51,655 bases of DNA from Clostridiales bacterium. GTDB lineage: Bacteria > Bacillota > Clostridia > Saccharofermentanales > DTU023. The stretch covers positions 1 through 51,655 of the forward strand of contig JAQYCV010000037.1 in NCBI GenBank assembly GCA_028724525.1, in the 5' to 3' direction. The notes beneath the pieces were generated by a model. That model did no database searches. It was not told where the DNA came from and saw only the letters and a program-made list of their open reading frames with translations. The translations under genes and the position numbers were made by a program. Of the stretch, positions 15,864-26,100 are shown one piece after another (position 1 is the first letter of the stretch; every line of letters starts with the position of its first letter).

Positions 15864-18800
15864 CTATGAACATCCGGTCGTAGTTCCGCAGTCTAGGCAG
15901 ACTTTGCAGGTCCCGTTCCGGACCATCCGGGTGGAGGAGCAGTTGGGACAGGTAGACCCATAGAGTTTTTCGCCGGTGAGGAAGGCACCCAGGGCGCTCT
16001 GGTGGATAAATTCCTCCAGGCCCACCTGGCTGGTCATGGGGTCGCCCGGCTCAATTTCCGGGTCCTCACCCAGGAGCTCGGGGTCCACGCTGTTGTCCAC
16101 GATATTGGGGAGTTCATCAGGGTCGGGCTTGACTTGCAGGCGGGAGTAGTCGCCCGTCTCCAGATCGATAATCTTGGAGATGAGGTCGGAGATAGAGCTG
16201 ACATACTTAATATAGGGGTGGCGAGAGACAAAGCCGTAGGGCTCGTACTTCTGGCCCCGGAGTAATTTGGCGATCTGCTGGGGCGGGATATGGTATTGGA
16301 GCATAACGGAAATCGTCTTGGACAGGGAGTTCAAGAGGCCCATGATCAGGGTGCCTTCCCGGTCTGTCGTAATATAAATTTCCGTAATATTGCCATCCAG
16401 GTCCCGGTTAACCGTGGTGTAAATTTTGACGTCCTCAATCTGGGCCGGGTGGGTACGGCCAGACCGGACACCAATGGGTTTGTCCCGGCGGGACAGGCCG
16501 CCCGTCATGGCATCCTGCTCCAGGAGCTGGAGGCGCTTGGCCTTGGCCAGGAGGTCCTTGTAGGACAGGTCTTCCAGGCGGACCAGGCCGTTATTCTGGT
16601 TGAGGGTCTGGTTCAAGGGCTGGGCAAATTTAGACCCATCTCGGTAGAGGGTAATCCCCTTGACCCCTTTCTGCCAGGAGCTGATGACAACTTTTTCAAA
16701 GTCTTCCACACTGGCCTCTCGGGGCAGGTTAACCGTCTTGGAGATGGCGCCAGAGATGAGGGGGGTGATGGCTGCGACCATATCGACATGGCCCTGGTAG
16801 GCGATGTAGCGCTCGCCCGATCCGCAGGTATTGGCGGTGTCAAAGACGGGCAGGTCTTCTTCCTTCAGATAGGGGGCGCCTTCAATCTTGCCATCTACGA
16901 TCATGCCGTCTTCTTCCCGCATGATGTAGTCCACAATGGCCTTCCGCTCGTCGGCGGGGTAGCCCAGGCGTTTGAGGCCGTCCTCAATGAGGGGGTTGGC
17001 CAGCTTCATGTAGCCGCCGCCAGACAGCTTCTTGTAGGTGACATGGCCAAAGAAGGGTTCAATGGAGGTGGAGGCGCAGTCCATGGCGAAGGAAATGGTC
17101 CCGGTAGGAGCCATGACAGAGACTTGGGCATTGCGGAAGCCGTGGGCTTCGCCGCTCTTGAGGACCTTTTCCCAGCAGCTGATCAGGGCCTGGCCCAGTT
17201 GGCCAAAGCCTTGGGCAGTCAAGAGTTCTTGAGAAACCACCGGCAGGTCGTAGCTCAGGCCCTCGGGGGCATCCTGGAGGGCACCGGCCGCCCGGGCGTG
17301 GTTCCGCATGACCCGGGCCATATAAGGCTTGTTGAGCTCGTAGTAGCTAAAGGGCCCCAGTTTTTCGGCCATGAGGGAGGAAACGTAATAGGATTGACCG
17401 GTCAGGGTCCCTGCCAGGGCCGCCGCGATGGCCCGACCCTCTTCGGAGTCATAAGCCAGGCCAGCAGACATGAGGAGGGAGGCCAGGTTGGCCATACCCA
17501 GGCCAGTAGACCGGAACTGGTAGGTCCGGCGGGCAATTTCCTTGGTGGGGAATTGGCCCCAGACGATGGAGGCCTCTAAAAAGAGCTGGCAGAGGCTAAT
17601 GATGTGGAGGTAACCCTCGATATCAAAATGGCTGGTCTCCGGATCATAGAACTTGAGCACGTTGATGGAGGCCAGGTTGCAGGAGGTATCGTCTAGGAAG
17701 GCATATTCGCCACAGGGGTTGGTGGCGTTGATCCGGTTTCTCTTATCGGTCAGGTCTCCGTTTTCCCCTGCAGGGCAGGTGTGCCAGGCATTGAAGGTAT
17801 CGTCAAACTGGGGGGCAGGGTCGGCACAACGCCAGGCAGACTCATTGAACAAGCGCCAGAGCTTGGCGACTTGAACCTCCCGGTTGACGGAGGAGTCTAC
17901 CCGGCCCTTGAGCTCGATGGTCGCCTGGGGTTCCTTGTCCAGGTCCACCACCTTTTGCATGAACTGGTCTGACATGCGGACGGAGTTGTTGGAGTTTTGC
18001 CCGGACACGGTATTGTAGGCTTCGCCGTCGATATCGCCGTCATAGCCCATCTTGGCCAAGGCTATGACCTTGTCTTCTTCCTTGGCCTTCCAGCTGATAA
18101 ACTCCTCGATTTCCGGGTGGTCAATATCCAGCATGACCATCTTGGCGGCCCGGCGGGTCGTTCCGCCCGATTTAATCGCCCCGGCATTGCGGTCCAGACC
18201 CTTGAGGAAGGACATGAGGCCGGAGGACTGGCCCCCGCCCGACAGGCCCTCGCCCTCGGCCCGGACAGGGGAGAAGTTGGTGCCTGTGCCGGAACCGCCC
18301 TTAAAGAGCCGGGTTTCTGTGACATAGTGGTCAGAGATGGAGCCTTCACCCAGGAGAGAGTCGTTAATAGAAAGGATAAAGCAGGCCGAGGCCTGGGTCC
18401 TGGTGTAGGAGTCGGGGCTTTCTACAGCCTCATTTTTCTCAGGATCCCAGTAATAGAGCTCGTTTTTACCGCCCTCAATCCCATAAGCCCGCTTGAGGCC
18501 GGTGTTAAACCACTGGGGAGAGTTAGGGGCGTAAATTTGGGCCAAGAGGCCATAAACCAGCTCATCGTAGAGGATCTGGCTTTGTTCGCCTTCCTCTACC
18601 AGGCCCTCGTCCACCAGAGCAGCCACCCAAAAGTCCACCATCCGGTGGGCGACTTGCCGCATAGAAGTTTCGTAACCTTCCGGCGTATTGACCCCGGCCT
18701 TGCGGAAATATTTGGAGGCGATAATGTCAGCAGCCTGCTGGGAATAGGCCTCCGGGAACTCCAAGTTTTTCATGTCACAAAGGACACGGCCGGTCTTGTA

Positions 18801-18914
18801 GTCCTTCAGGAGGACGTCCCGCTTGGTCCACTTAAAAAGGTCGTAAACGGTCTTATCCGAATTATCTAATTCTTTCGTGTAATATCGGCGGATGATGGTC
18901 GAAATCTTCTCCAT
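15864..18914 (-). CDS. nrdJ: Vitamin B12-dependent (class II) ribonucleoside-diphosphate reductase
   Basis: Reduces ribonucleotides to deoxyribonucleotides using adenosylcobalamin, without needing oxygen. The 1016-residue length agrees with the large class II family. Visible family segments include ACFILSINDSLLGEGSI, the GGSGTGTNFSPVR loop, the active-site NPCGEYAFLDDTSCNLASIN, and APTGTISFAMDCASTSIEP in the barrel. The C-terminus carries a cysteine cluster (CPNC, CKVCLDCG, terminal GCS) that would bind zinc or re-reduce the active site. GAGGAGA precedes the ATG. It is the only ribonucleotide reductase in the window and suggests an anaerobic or facultative life and a need for cobalamin. No cobalamin riboswitch can be recognised in the 130 bp upstream. 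Confidence 0.97.
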   Translation of the reverse strand: MEKISTIIRRYYTKELDNSDKTVYDLFKWTKRDVLLKDYKTGRVLCDMKNLEFPEAYSQQAADIIASKYFRKAGVNTPEGYETSMRQVAHRMVDFWVAALVDEGLVEEGEQSQILYDELVYGLLAQIYAPNSPQWFNTGLKRAYGIEGGKNELYYWDPEKNEAVESPDSYTRTQASACFILSINDSLLGEGSISDHYVTETRLFKGGSGTGTNFSPVRAEGEGLSGGGQSSGLMSFLKGLDRNAGAIKSGGTTRRAAKMVMLDIDHPEIEEFISWKAKEEDKVIALAKMGYDGDIDGEAYNTVSGQNSNNSVRMSDQFMQKVVDLDKEPQATIELKGRVDSSVNREVQVAKLWRLFNESAWRCADPAPQFDDTFNAWHTCPAGENGDLTDKRNRINATNPCGEYAFLDDTSCNLASINVLKFYDPETSHFDIEGYLHIISLCQLFLEASIVWGQFPTKEIARRTYQFRSTGLGMANLASLLMSAGLAYDSEEGRAIAAALAGTLTGQSYYVSSLMAEKLGPFSYYELNKPYMARVMRNHARAAGALQDAPEGLSYDLPVVSQELLTAQGFGQLGQALISCWEKVLKSGEAHGFRNAQVSVMAPTGTISFAMDCASTSIEPFFGHVTYKKLSGGGYMKLANPLIEDGLKRLGYPADERKAIVDYIMREEDGMIVDGKIEGAPYLKEEDLPVFDTANTCGSGERYIAYQGHVDMVAAITPLISGAISKTVNLPREASVEDFEKVVISSWQKGVKGITLYRDGSKFAQPLNQTLNQNNGLVRLEDLSYKDLLAKAKRLQLLEQDAMTGGLSRRDKPIGVRSGRTHPAQIEDVKIYTTVNRDLDGNITEIYITTDREGTLIMGLLNSLSKTISVMLQYHIPPQQIAKLLRGQKYEPYGFVSRHPYIKYVSSISDLISKIIDLETGDYSRLQVKPDPDELPNIVDNSVDPELLGEDPEIEPGDPMTSQVGLEEFIHQSALGAFLTGEKLYGSTCPNCSSTRMVRNGTCKVCLDCGTTTGCS

Positions 18915-19044
18915 GATGGTGCATTCTCCTCTATTTTTCGCTAGGCCTGGGGCTAGAAAAGTCTACCGTATGAGGTAGCGCTTGTTAAGCTTACCACTAT
19001 AGCTAGTGAGTAATGTTACAGAGATATTTCAACTGAGGCAAGGC

Positions 19045-22000
19045 TTAGGTCAGGTAGACAGCACGTCCTTCCCGGATCAGCCAAATAATTTTGGCCTGGA
19101 CGGGCCGGTCCCGGAGCTGGGTAATGGCCCGGGCGTAATAGTCCAGCTGGACCTGGTAGCGTTTAGTCAATTCCTGGTCCCGGTCAGCCTGGCTTCCCTT
19201 TAAGCGATCAGACTTATAGTCAATTAAGATAACGCCATCCCCCTGGTCGAAAAAAAGGTCAATCATGCCTTGGACCAGGCTGAGGGCCTGGGGGTCTCTC
19301 TGGAGGTCGGGGCAGGCAGCCGGACCGACCACTTGGGCCGGAGGCAGGGCCAGGGTAAAGGGCAATTCACGGGCGACGAAGCGGCCGGTGCTTTCCGCCT
19401 GGGCCAAGGCCCGGCCCAGGTCGGAGGCCAGGAAGGCCTGGACAAAGGGCCAGGCTTCCAAGATAAGGCTCTGGGCTTCCGCAGGCAGGCTCTGGGCCTG
19501 GATTTCGTCCTCCATAGCCTGGCCATAAAGGGCCTCTGCCTCCGCCTTAAGCTGACCGTCGGCTTGTAAGAAAACTTGGGGCCGGAGGCGCTGGAAAATT
19601 TGGTGGAGGAGGCTGCCGTATTGGCTGGGGCTAAGGGGGAGGCTGCTGGCTTTTGCCGCCTGGTCTAAGCCTCCCAGGGCCCCTAAATCTGGCCGTCTCA
19701 GGTCTAGGGCCATCTCCCGAAGACCAGGGGCCCACTGGCCTCCCTGGCCCTCTGCTGAGGCGATTTCGGCCCCCAGCTGGTCCTTGAGCTCGGAGACGGT
19801 GAGCTTGGCCGGGACCTGGCTGAGGTCTGGGCCCAGGCCGTCTCCCCGCAAGAGGGCTGCAACCTGGTCTTGGACTTCGGATGTTTCTGGAAAGAGGGGG
19901 AAGGGGGCGGCCTTGGCCCAAGTAGCCGCTTCTGGAAGTTGGGCCTCTGGTCTGACCCCCGCCAGACTGGCCGGCGCTGGGGCTTGGGCCAGGTCACTAG
20001 CCAAAGCTGTCTCTGAGTAGAAGGCTAAGGCCAGGTCCTGCCTGGCCAAGGTCAGGGGGCCAGGGGTCGGATCCCCTGCCAGGCTGGCCACCAGGTCAGG
20101 GGAGGTCAGGCTGAGGCTGGCCAGGAGGAGGTCCAGGTCAGATTTGGCCCGGGCCAGCACACTCGCTGTGAGGCCCTGGTCACAGGCTTGCTGTCTGGCC
20201 TCTTTTAGGAAAGCGACTAGCTTTGCCAGGTCTGAGCCCTTGCCAGACCCGGTAAAGTAGAGGACCTCTTCCGCCCGGGTCATGGTCACATAAAGGAGAC
20301 GGTAGTCTTCCGCCCGCTGGCGGAAGTCCACCAGTTGATTGAAATAGAGGCGGCGGGGAGACAGGACTTCCCGATAAGCATCCCAGGGGTAATTGGCCGC
20401 CAGACCTAGGTCTGGCAAGCGGGCCAGGGAGTCCGTCTTCTCCGTGTCCCGGCTGACATGGTTGGCTTCAAAATAGATGACCGCCGGGAACTCCAGGCCC
20501 TTGGCCGCATGGAGGGTGAGGATTTCGATCCGGTCTGCCGAGGCAGATCCCGCCTCAGCCTCGGTAAAATCCAAGGTCTTGTCGGCTAGAGACTCTAAAT
20601 AGTGGGCAAAGTGGGTTAAGGAGTGGCCTTGCCGGCGGCCAAAAGCTTCCGCTTGGCTTAAAAAGTCCTCCCAGTCTCTCAGGCGGTCTCCGGCAAAGGG
20701 CTGGCTCATGAGCCGGTCTAGCCAAGTGGAACTTTCGACAATCCGGCGTAAGAGGTCGGCCAGAGACAGGTAATTGGCCTGGGCCCGCCAGTCCTGGTAG
20801 AGGGTCAGGAAGGCCTGGCAGCGGGACCTGAGGTCGAGGTCCTCCCCTGCCTGGGCATAGGCCAGGAAGCGGTCAGAGAAGCTGGGCCGGTGGGAAGGGT
20901 TAGCAGCCTGGTCCAGCAGGGTCTGGCGGCTGATCTTGAAGAGGTCGTCCTCCCGAAAGCCATAGGGGTGGAGGTCAGACCGCAAAATGGCGGTCAAGGG
21001 GATATCTTGGGCAAAATTGGCCAAAACTTGGACCAGGCTGGTCAGGATCCGCTGGACATCCGATTGGAGGAAAATCTGTTGCTGCTTGATCCGACTGTCA
21101 ATTTGCCAATAGGCCAAGGCCTCCTGGGCCTTTTGACAGAGCTTATGGGTCCGAGCCAGGATGGCAATTTCGCTGGCCTGGAAGCCTTGGGCCTCCAGGT
21201 CACAGACCGCCTTGTAAAGGGCCAGCTGGCTGGCATCCGGCCCCTCGGGCCTAGCCGACTTAGCCGGGTCATCCTCCTGAACATAAACGAGGTTAAAGGG
21301 CTTGACTGGGCCCTGGCGGCGGGGGAAGGATTCCGGCGTCCGACCTGGGACCAGGCTTTGGCTATCGTCATAGTTAATTTCCCCGGTCTCCAGGCGGAGG
21401 AAAGAGGCAAAGAAGTCGTTGATGGAGGCAAGAAGGGCAGGTTGAGATCGGAAGTTCCGCTTGAGCAAGAGGAGGCGGCCAGGAACATTTGGCCCCGGGC
21501 CCTCCGGGTCTCCCGATCCTGCCGGCAGGAGGGCGAAGCTTTCCAGCTTGCGGCGGAAAATATCCGGGTTGGCATGGCGGAAGCGGTAAATAGATTGCTT
21601 GATATCCCCTAGCATAGTCAGGCTGCCCCGGGCCTCTCCCTGGGGGCTGGCCGTCTGAATAGCCTCTAAAAGAGCCTGGAGGAGGGCCTCCTGGAGGGGG
21701 CTGGTGTCTTGGTATTCATCAATGAGGATGGCCTGGTACTTGCTGGCCAGGCTGTCCCGGACAGCTTCCTCTTGGAGGAGTTGATAGGCCAAGTGCTCAT
21801 AGTCGGAAAAGTCTATCTGCTGGCGGGTCTGCTTGAGCTTCTGGTAGGCCTGGTCTAGGGCAAAGAGGGTGGCCAGGTAGGTATCGAGCACGGGTAACAT
21901 AGCCTCTGCCCCCTGGCGGATTTGGGCCAGGCTAAGGGCAAAGGGCCAGTCGGGCAGGGCAAAGGCAAATTCTGCGGCTGCCGCATTGGGCGTACCGTCC

Positions 22001-23148
22001 GATCTTGTAAAGAGATCGGCCAAAAATTGGAGGAGGGGGCCAAAGTTGCTATAAAAGACGGCACGGAAGTCCTGCTTGTCTGCCTGGCTGCTAGAGGAGA
22101 TGGCGGGCCAGGGCCGGAGCTTTTCTCCCGTGGCCTGAGCCAGGTCCCAGAGGCGGGCCTTATCCTCCTCCCCCAGGCTACTGGGGCGACAAGGACTAGT
22201 GGACGGGCAGCCAGTCGCTAAGATCTGGCGGTAGGCTTGGATAAAGTCACAGACCAGAGGGTATTTATCTTGAAAGGCCTGCAGCTGCTTGCTCTTGGTC
22301 CTGGGGTCCATGGCCTGGGCATAGAAGGGCAAACCCTCCAGCTCGCTCCTGGCCTGGTCCGCCCGGTCGACCAGGCCTGGGAGCTGGTCGAGGAAGTAGG
22401 CACAGGCCTGGCTGGAGGCAAAGGCCCTTTCTTCTTGGGCCAGGTCCTGGAAGGCCTCCTGGCACCAGGTCTGGTAATCCGGCAGGGACCGGAGAAAAAG
22501 GTAATCTGAGAGCACGCGGTCCCGGAAGTTTTGGTCATCTGTCTGCTGGCCAGAGATATTTTGGGACCGTAAAAACTTGAGATACCAGGCCTGGCTGGAC
22601 AAAAATCCCTCGCCTTCGTTCAGGCGAGGCCGCCAGGCTTGGAGGTCTTGGAAAAAGGCCTCTGCCTCCGGGTCTCCCTCCTGGCCTGCCGCTTGGTAGA
22701 TCTGGGCTAAAACCTGGTCCAGGGCTTCCTCCAGGGTTAGCCGGGCCTCTCCTGCATCCAAGGTCCGAATCTGGCCAGGATAGACCAGCTGACCCTGGTC
22801 GTCTAAGAGAGCATCCTTGTGGTCTTGCAGGAGGCGGAGACAGAAGGCATGGATGGTGGAAATGGCCGCCAGGGGAAGCTGGTCTAAGATCTTTTGGACC
22901 GGGCCGCCTGGCTTTTGGGCCACCAGGTCCCGTAGCTTTTGGACCAGGCGCTGGCGCATATTAGAGGCAGCCTTGTCCGTAAAGGTCAAAACGACTAGGG
23001 CCTCGGGAGACAGCTGGTCGCGCAGGCAGGTCTGGATAATCCGCTCGGTCAAGACAGCCGTTTTGCCTGACCCGGCAGCTGCCGAAACCAGGAGTTCGCC
23101 CGGACCGTGATCGTAAATGGCCGCTTTTTGTTCCTCAGTCCACTGCAT
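19045..23148 (-). CDS. addA: ATP-dependent helicase/nuclease subunit A (AddA/RexA)
   Basis: With AddB it forms the helicase-nuclease that processes double-strand breaks for RecA-dependent repair. The product is 1367 residues, longer than Bacillus AddA (about 1230). The UvrD-like helicase begins at the N-terminus: the TEEQKAAI Q-motif, Walker A AAGSGKT (24-30), and Walker B/motif II ILIDEYQDTSPLQ. Later motifs include LLKRNFRS, EILTLHAAKGLEFPAV and LYVTMTRAEE. The C-terminal PD-(D/E)XK nuclease motif is VILIDYKSD near the end, followed by QLDYYARAI. The extra length lies mainly in low-complexity Ala/Leu/Gln-rich stretches between the helicase and nuclease parts. The start lies 2 bp beyond the addB stop, indicating one operon. 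Confidence 0.96.
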   Translation of the reverse strand: MQWTEEQKAAIYDHGPGELLVSAAAGSGKTAVLTERIIQTCLRDQLSPEALVVLTFTDKAASNMRQRLVQKLRDLVAQKPGGPVQKILDQLPLAAISTIHAFCLRLLQDHKDALLDDQGQLVYPGQIRTLDAGEARLTLEEALDQVLAQIYQAAGQEGDPEAEAFFQDLQAWRPRLNEGEGFLSSQAWYLKFLRSQNISGQQTDDQNFRDRVLSDYLFLRSLPDYQTWCQEAFQDLAQEERAFASSQACAYFLDQLPGLVDRADQARSELEGLPFYAQAMDPRTKSKQLQAFQDKYPLVCDFIQAYRQILATGCPSTSPCRPSSLGEEDKARLWDLAQATGEKLRPWPAISSSSQADKQDFRAVFYSNFGPLLQFLADLFTRSDGTPNAAAAEFAFALPDWPFALSLAQIRQGAEAMLPVLDTYLATLFALDQAYQKLKQTRQQIDFSDYEHLAYQLLQEEAVRDSLASKYQAILIDEYQDTSPLQEALLQALLEAIQTASPQGEARGSLTMLGDIKQSIYRFRHANPDIFRRKLESFALLPAGSGDPEGPGPNVPGRLLLLKRNFRSQPALLASINDFFASFLRLETGEINYDDSQSLVPGRTPESFPRRQGPVKPFNLVYVQEDDPAKSARPEGPDASQLALYKAVCDLEAQGFQASEIAILARTHKLCQKAQEALAYWQIDSRIKQQQIFLQSDVQRILTSLVQVLANFAQDIPLTAILRSDLHPYGFREDDLFKISRQTLLDQAANPSHRPSFSDRFLAYAQAGEDLDLRSRCQAFLTLYQDWRAQANYLSLADLLRRIVESSTWLDRLMSQPFAGDRLRDWEDFLSQAEAFGRRQGHSLTHFAHYLESLADKTLDFTEAEAGSASADRIEILTLHAAKGLEFPAVIYFEANHVSRDTEKTDSLARLPDLGLAANYPWDAYREVLSPRRLYFNQLVDFRQRAEDYRLLYVTMTRAEEVLYFTGSGKGSDLAKLVAFLKEARQQACDQGLTASVLARAKSDLDLLLASLSLTSPDLVASLAGDPTPGPLTLARQDLALAFYSETALASDLAQAPAPASLAGVRPEAQLPEAATWAKAAPFPLFPETSEVQDQVAALLRGDGLGPDLSQVPAKLTVSELKDQLGAEIASAEGQGGQWAPGLREMALDLRRPDLGALGGLDQAAKASSLPLSPSQYGSLLHQIFQRLRPQVFLQADGQLKAEAEALYGQAMEDEIQAQSLPAEAQSLILEAWPFVQAFLASDLGRALAQAESTGRFVARELPFTLALPPAQVVGPAACPDLQRDPQALSLVQGMIDLFFDQGDGVILIDYKSDRLKGSQADRDQELTKRYQVQLDYYARAITQLRDRPVQAKIIWLIREGRAVYLT

Positions 23149-23150
23149 CT

Positions 23151-26100
23151 CTATTCCCTCTCTGTCTGGGCCGTCTCGGCTACTTGTGTCATTTCTCTTG
23201 TCTGGGCCGCCTGGGCCTTCTGGCTTGTTTGGGCCGCTAATTGGGGGGCCAAGAGGCCGGTCTCTTCATAGGCGGCCAGGTATTTGGCCAGACCCTGCTT
23301 AGACCGGTTGTCACCCTCATAGTCGAGCTGGATCCGGCGGACCCGGGCCTCCCCCATCTGCTCTTCATAGCGGCAAATGGCCCGATAGGGGCAGAAGGTC
23401 TGGCAGGCTGCTTGTTTGCGGCCCAGGGCCAGGGGCTGGGGAGACACCTGTCCTCGGCTCATCTGGTCCAGGAGGGCCTGGCTATAAGTCATGGCGTAGT
23501 CCGAGACAAGGGCTAGGGAAACTCCCGCCTGCTGGCCTAGACTGGAAACCCGGTCCGACCGCTGGGCAGGGCCTGTGGGGGCCTCCCGCATGACTTCCCG
23601 CTTTTCCATGAGGAGTTTTTCCAGGGCCAGCTCTGTCACTGGGTGCTGGGTCTGGTTGGTCTCCCAGGCCCGGGCATAGAGAGGTAACTGGATTTGCTGG
23701 CCGCAGAGGAGGGCCTCCTGGTCCAGGATCTGGTCGCCAGACTTGTAGTCGACAAGGCGGGCGTTCCCTGCAGGGTCCAGGTCTATGCGGTCAATTTTCC
23801 CCTGGAGATGGATAGGTCGGCCAGCCACTTGGAGGGCCAAGGGTGACCCCGTCTGGCCTTGGGGGAATTGCCATTCCAGGGCCAGGGGGAGGAAGGTCTC
23901 TGCTTGGAGCTTTCGGCCTTCATTTTGCAGGGCAGCCAGGGCCTTGATTTGGAGACGGCGGCCCTGGACCTCCCGGATCAGAAGATCCTGGTAGGCCCGG
24001 AAGCCCTCGGTCTGGCTAATGTCCTGGTATAAGGCCTGGATATAGGCCGGACTGAGGTCTGCCTGCCAGCCTGCTAAGACTTCCTGGACCCGGGCCGGGT
24101 CCTCCCTCTCCGGGCCCAGGCGGGAGACTAAGTCCCCCAGAGATTTTTCCATGAGGGCATGGAGGAAGCTGCCCAGATTTTGGGGCTGGGGCTGGTAGAC
24201 TTCCCGGTCGCGGAGTCCCAGGGTGTATTGGGCAAAGTATTGGTAGGGGCAGCTATTGAAGGTCTGGAGCCGGGAGACAGACAGGGTCTGGACCTGGTCC
24301 ATAAGGAGGGCAGTCAAGTCCGGGGCCAGATAGATGACGGGCCGGACCTGGGCCAGGGGATCTGGGGAAATTGGGGTCTGGTAGGGGGCCAGGAGGGCCC
24401 GCCAGGCGGCCTGCCAGCCTGCCCCCTGACGGGGGTTTTGGGCCAAATAGCGCTGGGCCCGGGCCGGAGACAGCCAGCGCTGGTCCGGGTAACTGGCCTC
24501 CGCAAATTCCCGGGTTTCACAGGCTAGGTCTGACCGGGCCGCCAGGTCACTCTGGAGGTCGGACAGGTCTTCCTGATCCAGGGAGGGGCAGGATACGTAG
24601 AGGGCATCCTGGCCCCGCAGGATCAAATAGTGGGTTAAGGCGCGTCCCGCCCGCGCGGCATCCCGCCGGTAGTTGGGCAAGATGCGGTGGCAGGCTGCTT
24701 CTATCTCCTCCCGCTCGGCATTGTGGAGAAGGCCTTCTGCAGGGGCAGGGCCGGGAAGACTAGCGGCCGTGGCCCCCAGGACAAAGAGGACTTTAGCTGG
24801 ATAGAGGAGGACTTGCTGGGGGCTGCCCAGGCGGATCCGGTCCAGGCCCAGGGGGATGCCCTGGGGTTTTTTCCCCCGGAGGGCTGCCAGGACCAGGTCA
24901 GCAAAATCTGCCTGGCTGATGTCCTCATCCCCCAAGAAGCTGGCCAGGTCTTCCAGACTAGTCAGGAGAGCCTCCCAGGAATTGACCAGGACCAGGGCCC
25001 GCTCGCTCTCCCCCGCCAGGTGGAGGTCTTGAGCCCAGGCCTGGACCTGGTCACAAATACCCGCCTCCTGGTCCAACCACTGGAGTAAGACCAGAGCCTT
25101 GGCCCGGCCAGACCTGGCCTGGACTAGCTTGCTGGCGGCCTGGACCTGGGGGGCCAGCCAGGTCTGGTAAAAGGCCTGGGCAGAGGCTCCCCCCTCCTGC
25201 TTCTGGTAAAGCCAGTCTCGGCTGAGGTCATGGAGAAAGCGGGCCGGGCTGGCTATGAGGTAATTCTCATAGGCATCGAGAGCCTGGTTAAAAGCGGCCG
25301 GATTCTCCTGAAAGCCCACCAGGCCGGTATGGGCCAAGGCGATTAAGTCCCGGGGCTTGGCCTGGCCGCCGGCCAGCTGGCAGAGGAGGCTGACATAGCG
25401 GAAGAGGGGGCTTTCCTCCAGGGGCCTGGCCTCGGCAATAAAGGGGTCCAGGCCAAAGTCTGCAAAAACCACAGAGGCCCGGTCCAGGTCTTCTGGCCGG
25501 CAGAGGGCCACGGCTATATCCCGTCTCCGGTAATGGCCCTGGCTGAGTAAAAGCTTCATCTCGCCCGCTGCTGCGGCCAATTCTTCCCGGCTGTTACTGG
25601 ACCGCCAAAGCTGAATTTTCCGCGGGGAGGCCTGGGTGTCCTGGGAGACCTGGGCAGCTGGCAAGCTGGACCTGGAGGAGCCAGAGCTTTCGGGGCTAGA
25701 AAGGGCCAGGGCATCCGCCAGCTGGATGATCTCTGCCCCTGGCAGGCTGGCCCGGAGGGAGGCTAGGGCCTGGTGGGCAAAACTGGTCAGGGAGACCTGG
25801 TCAGGCTGGGAGACCTGGCCCTGGGGGCCCAAACCCGCCGGACTGAGGGCCAGGGTCAAGTCGGAGACTTGGTCGCTCAGGGCAGCCAGAACCTCTAACT
25901 CCTGGGGGGTAAAGGCCCGAATCAAGCCAAAACCTGCCAGCCACACCCTGGCATCTTTGAGGAAGGCCAGGCGGGGGTTGTCTTTCTGCCGGAGGAGCTG
26001 GCTCAGCCTGCTTAGGTCCTGGTCCCCGTCTGTCAGGCCCAGATGGGCCTTGAGGACGAGAAAGTCCCGGTGCAAGTTGGCCAGGTCCCGGAGCTTGTCT

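Noticed and set aside
16290-17579. 429-codon open frame antisense to nrdJ
   Set aside because: A mirror of the strongly conserved nrdJ gene in GC-rich DNA; no ribosome site and no family resemblance.
18915-19044. Cobalamin riboswitch before nrdJ
   Set aside because: The gap is 130 bp, shorter than the usual element, and no B12-box-like conserved core could be recognised.
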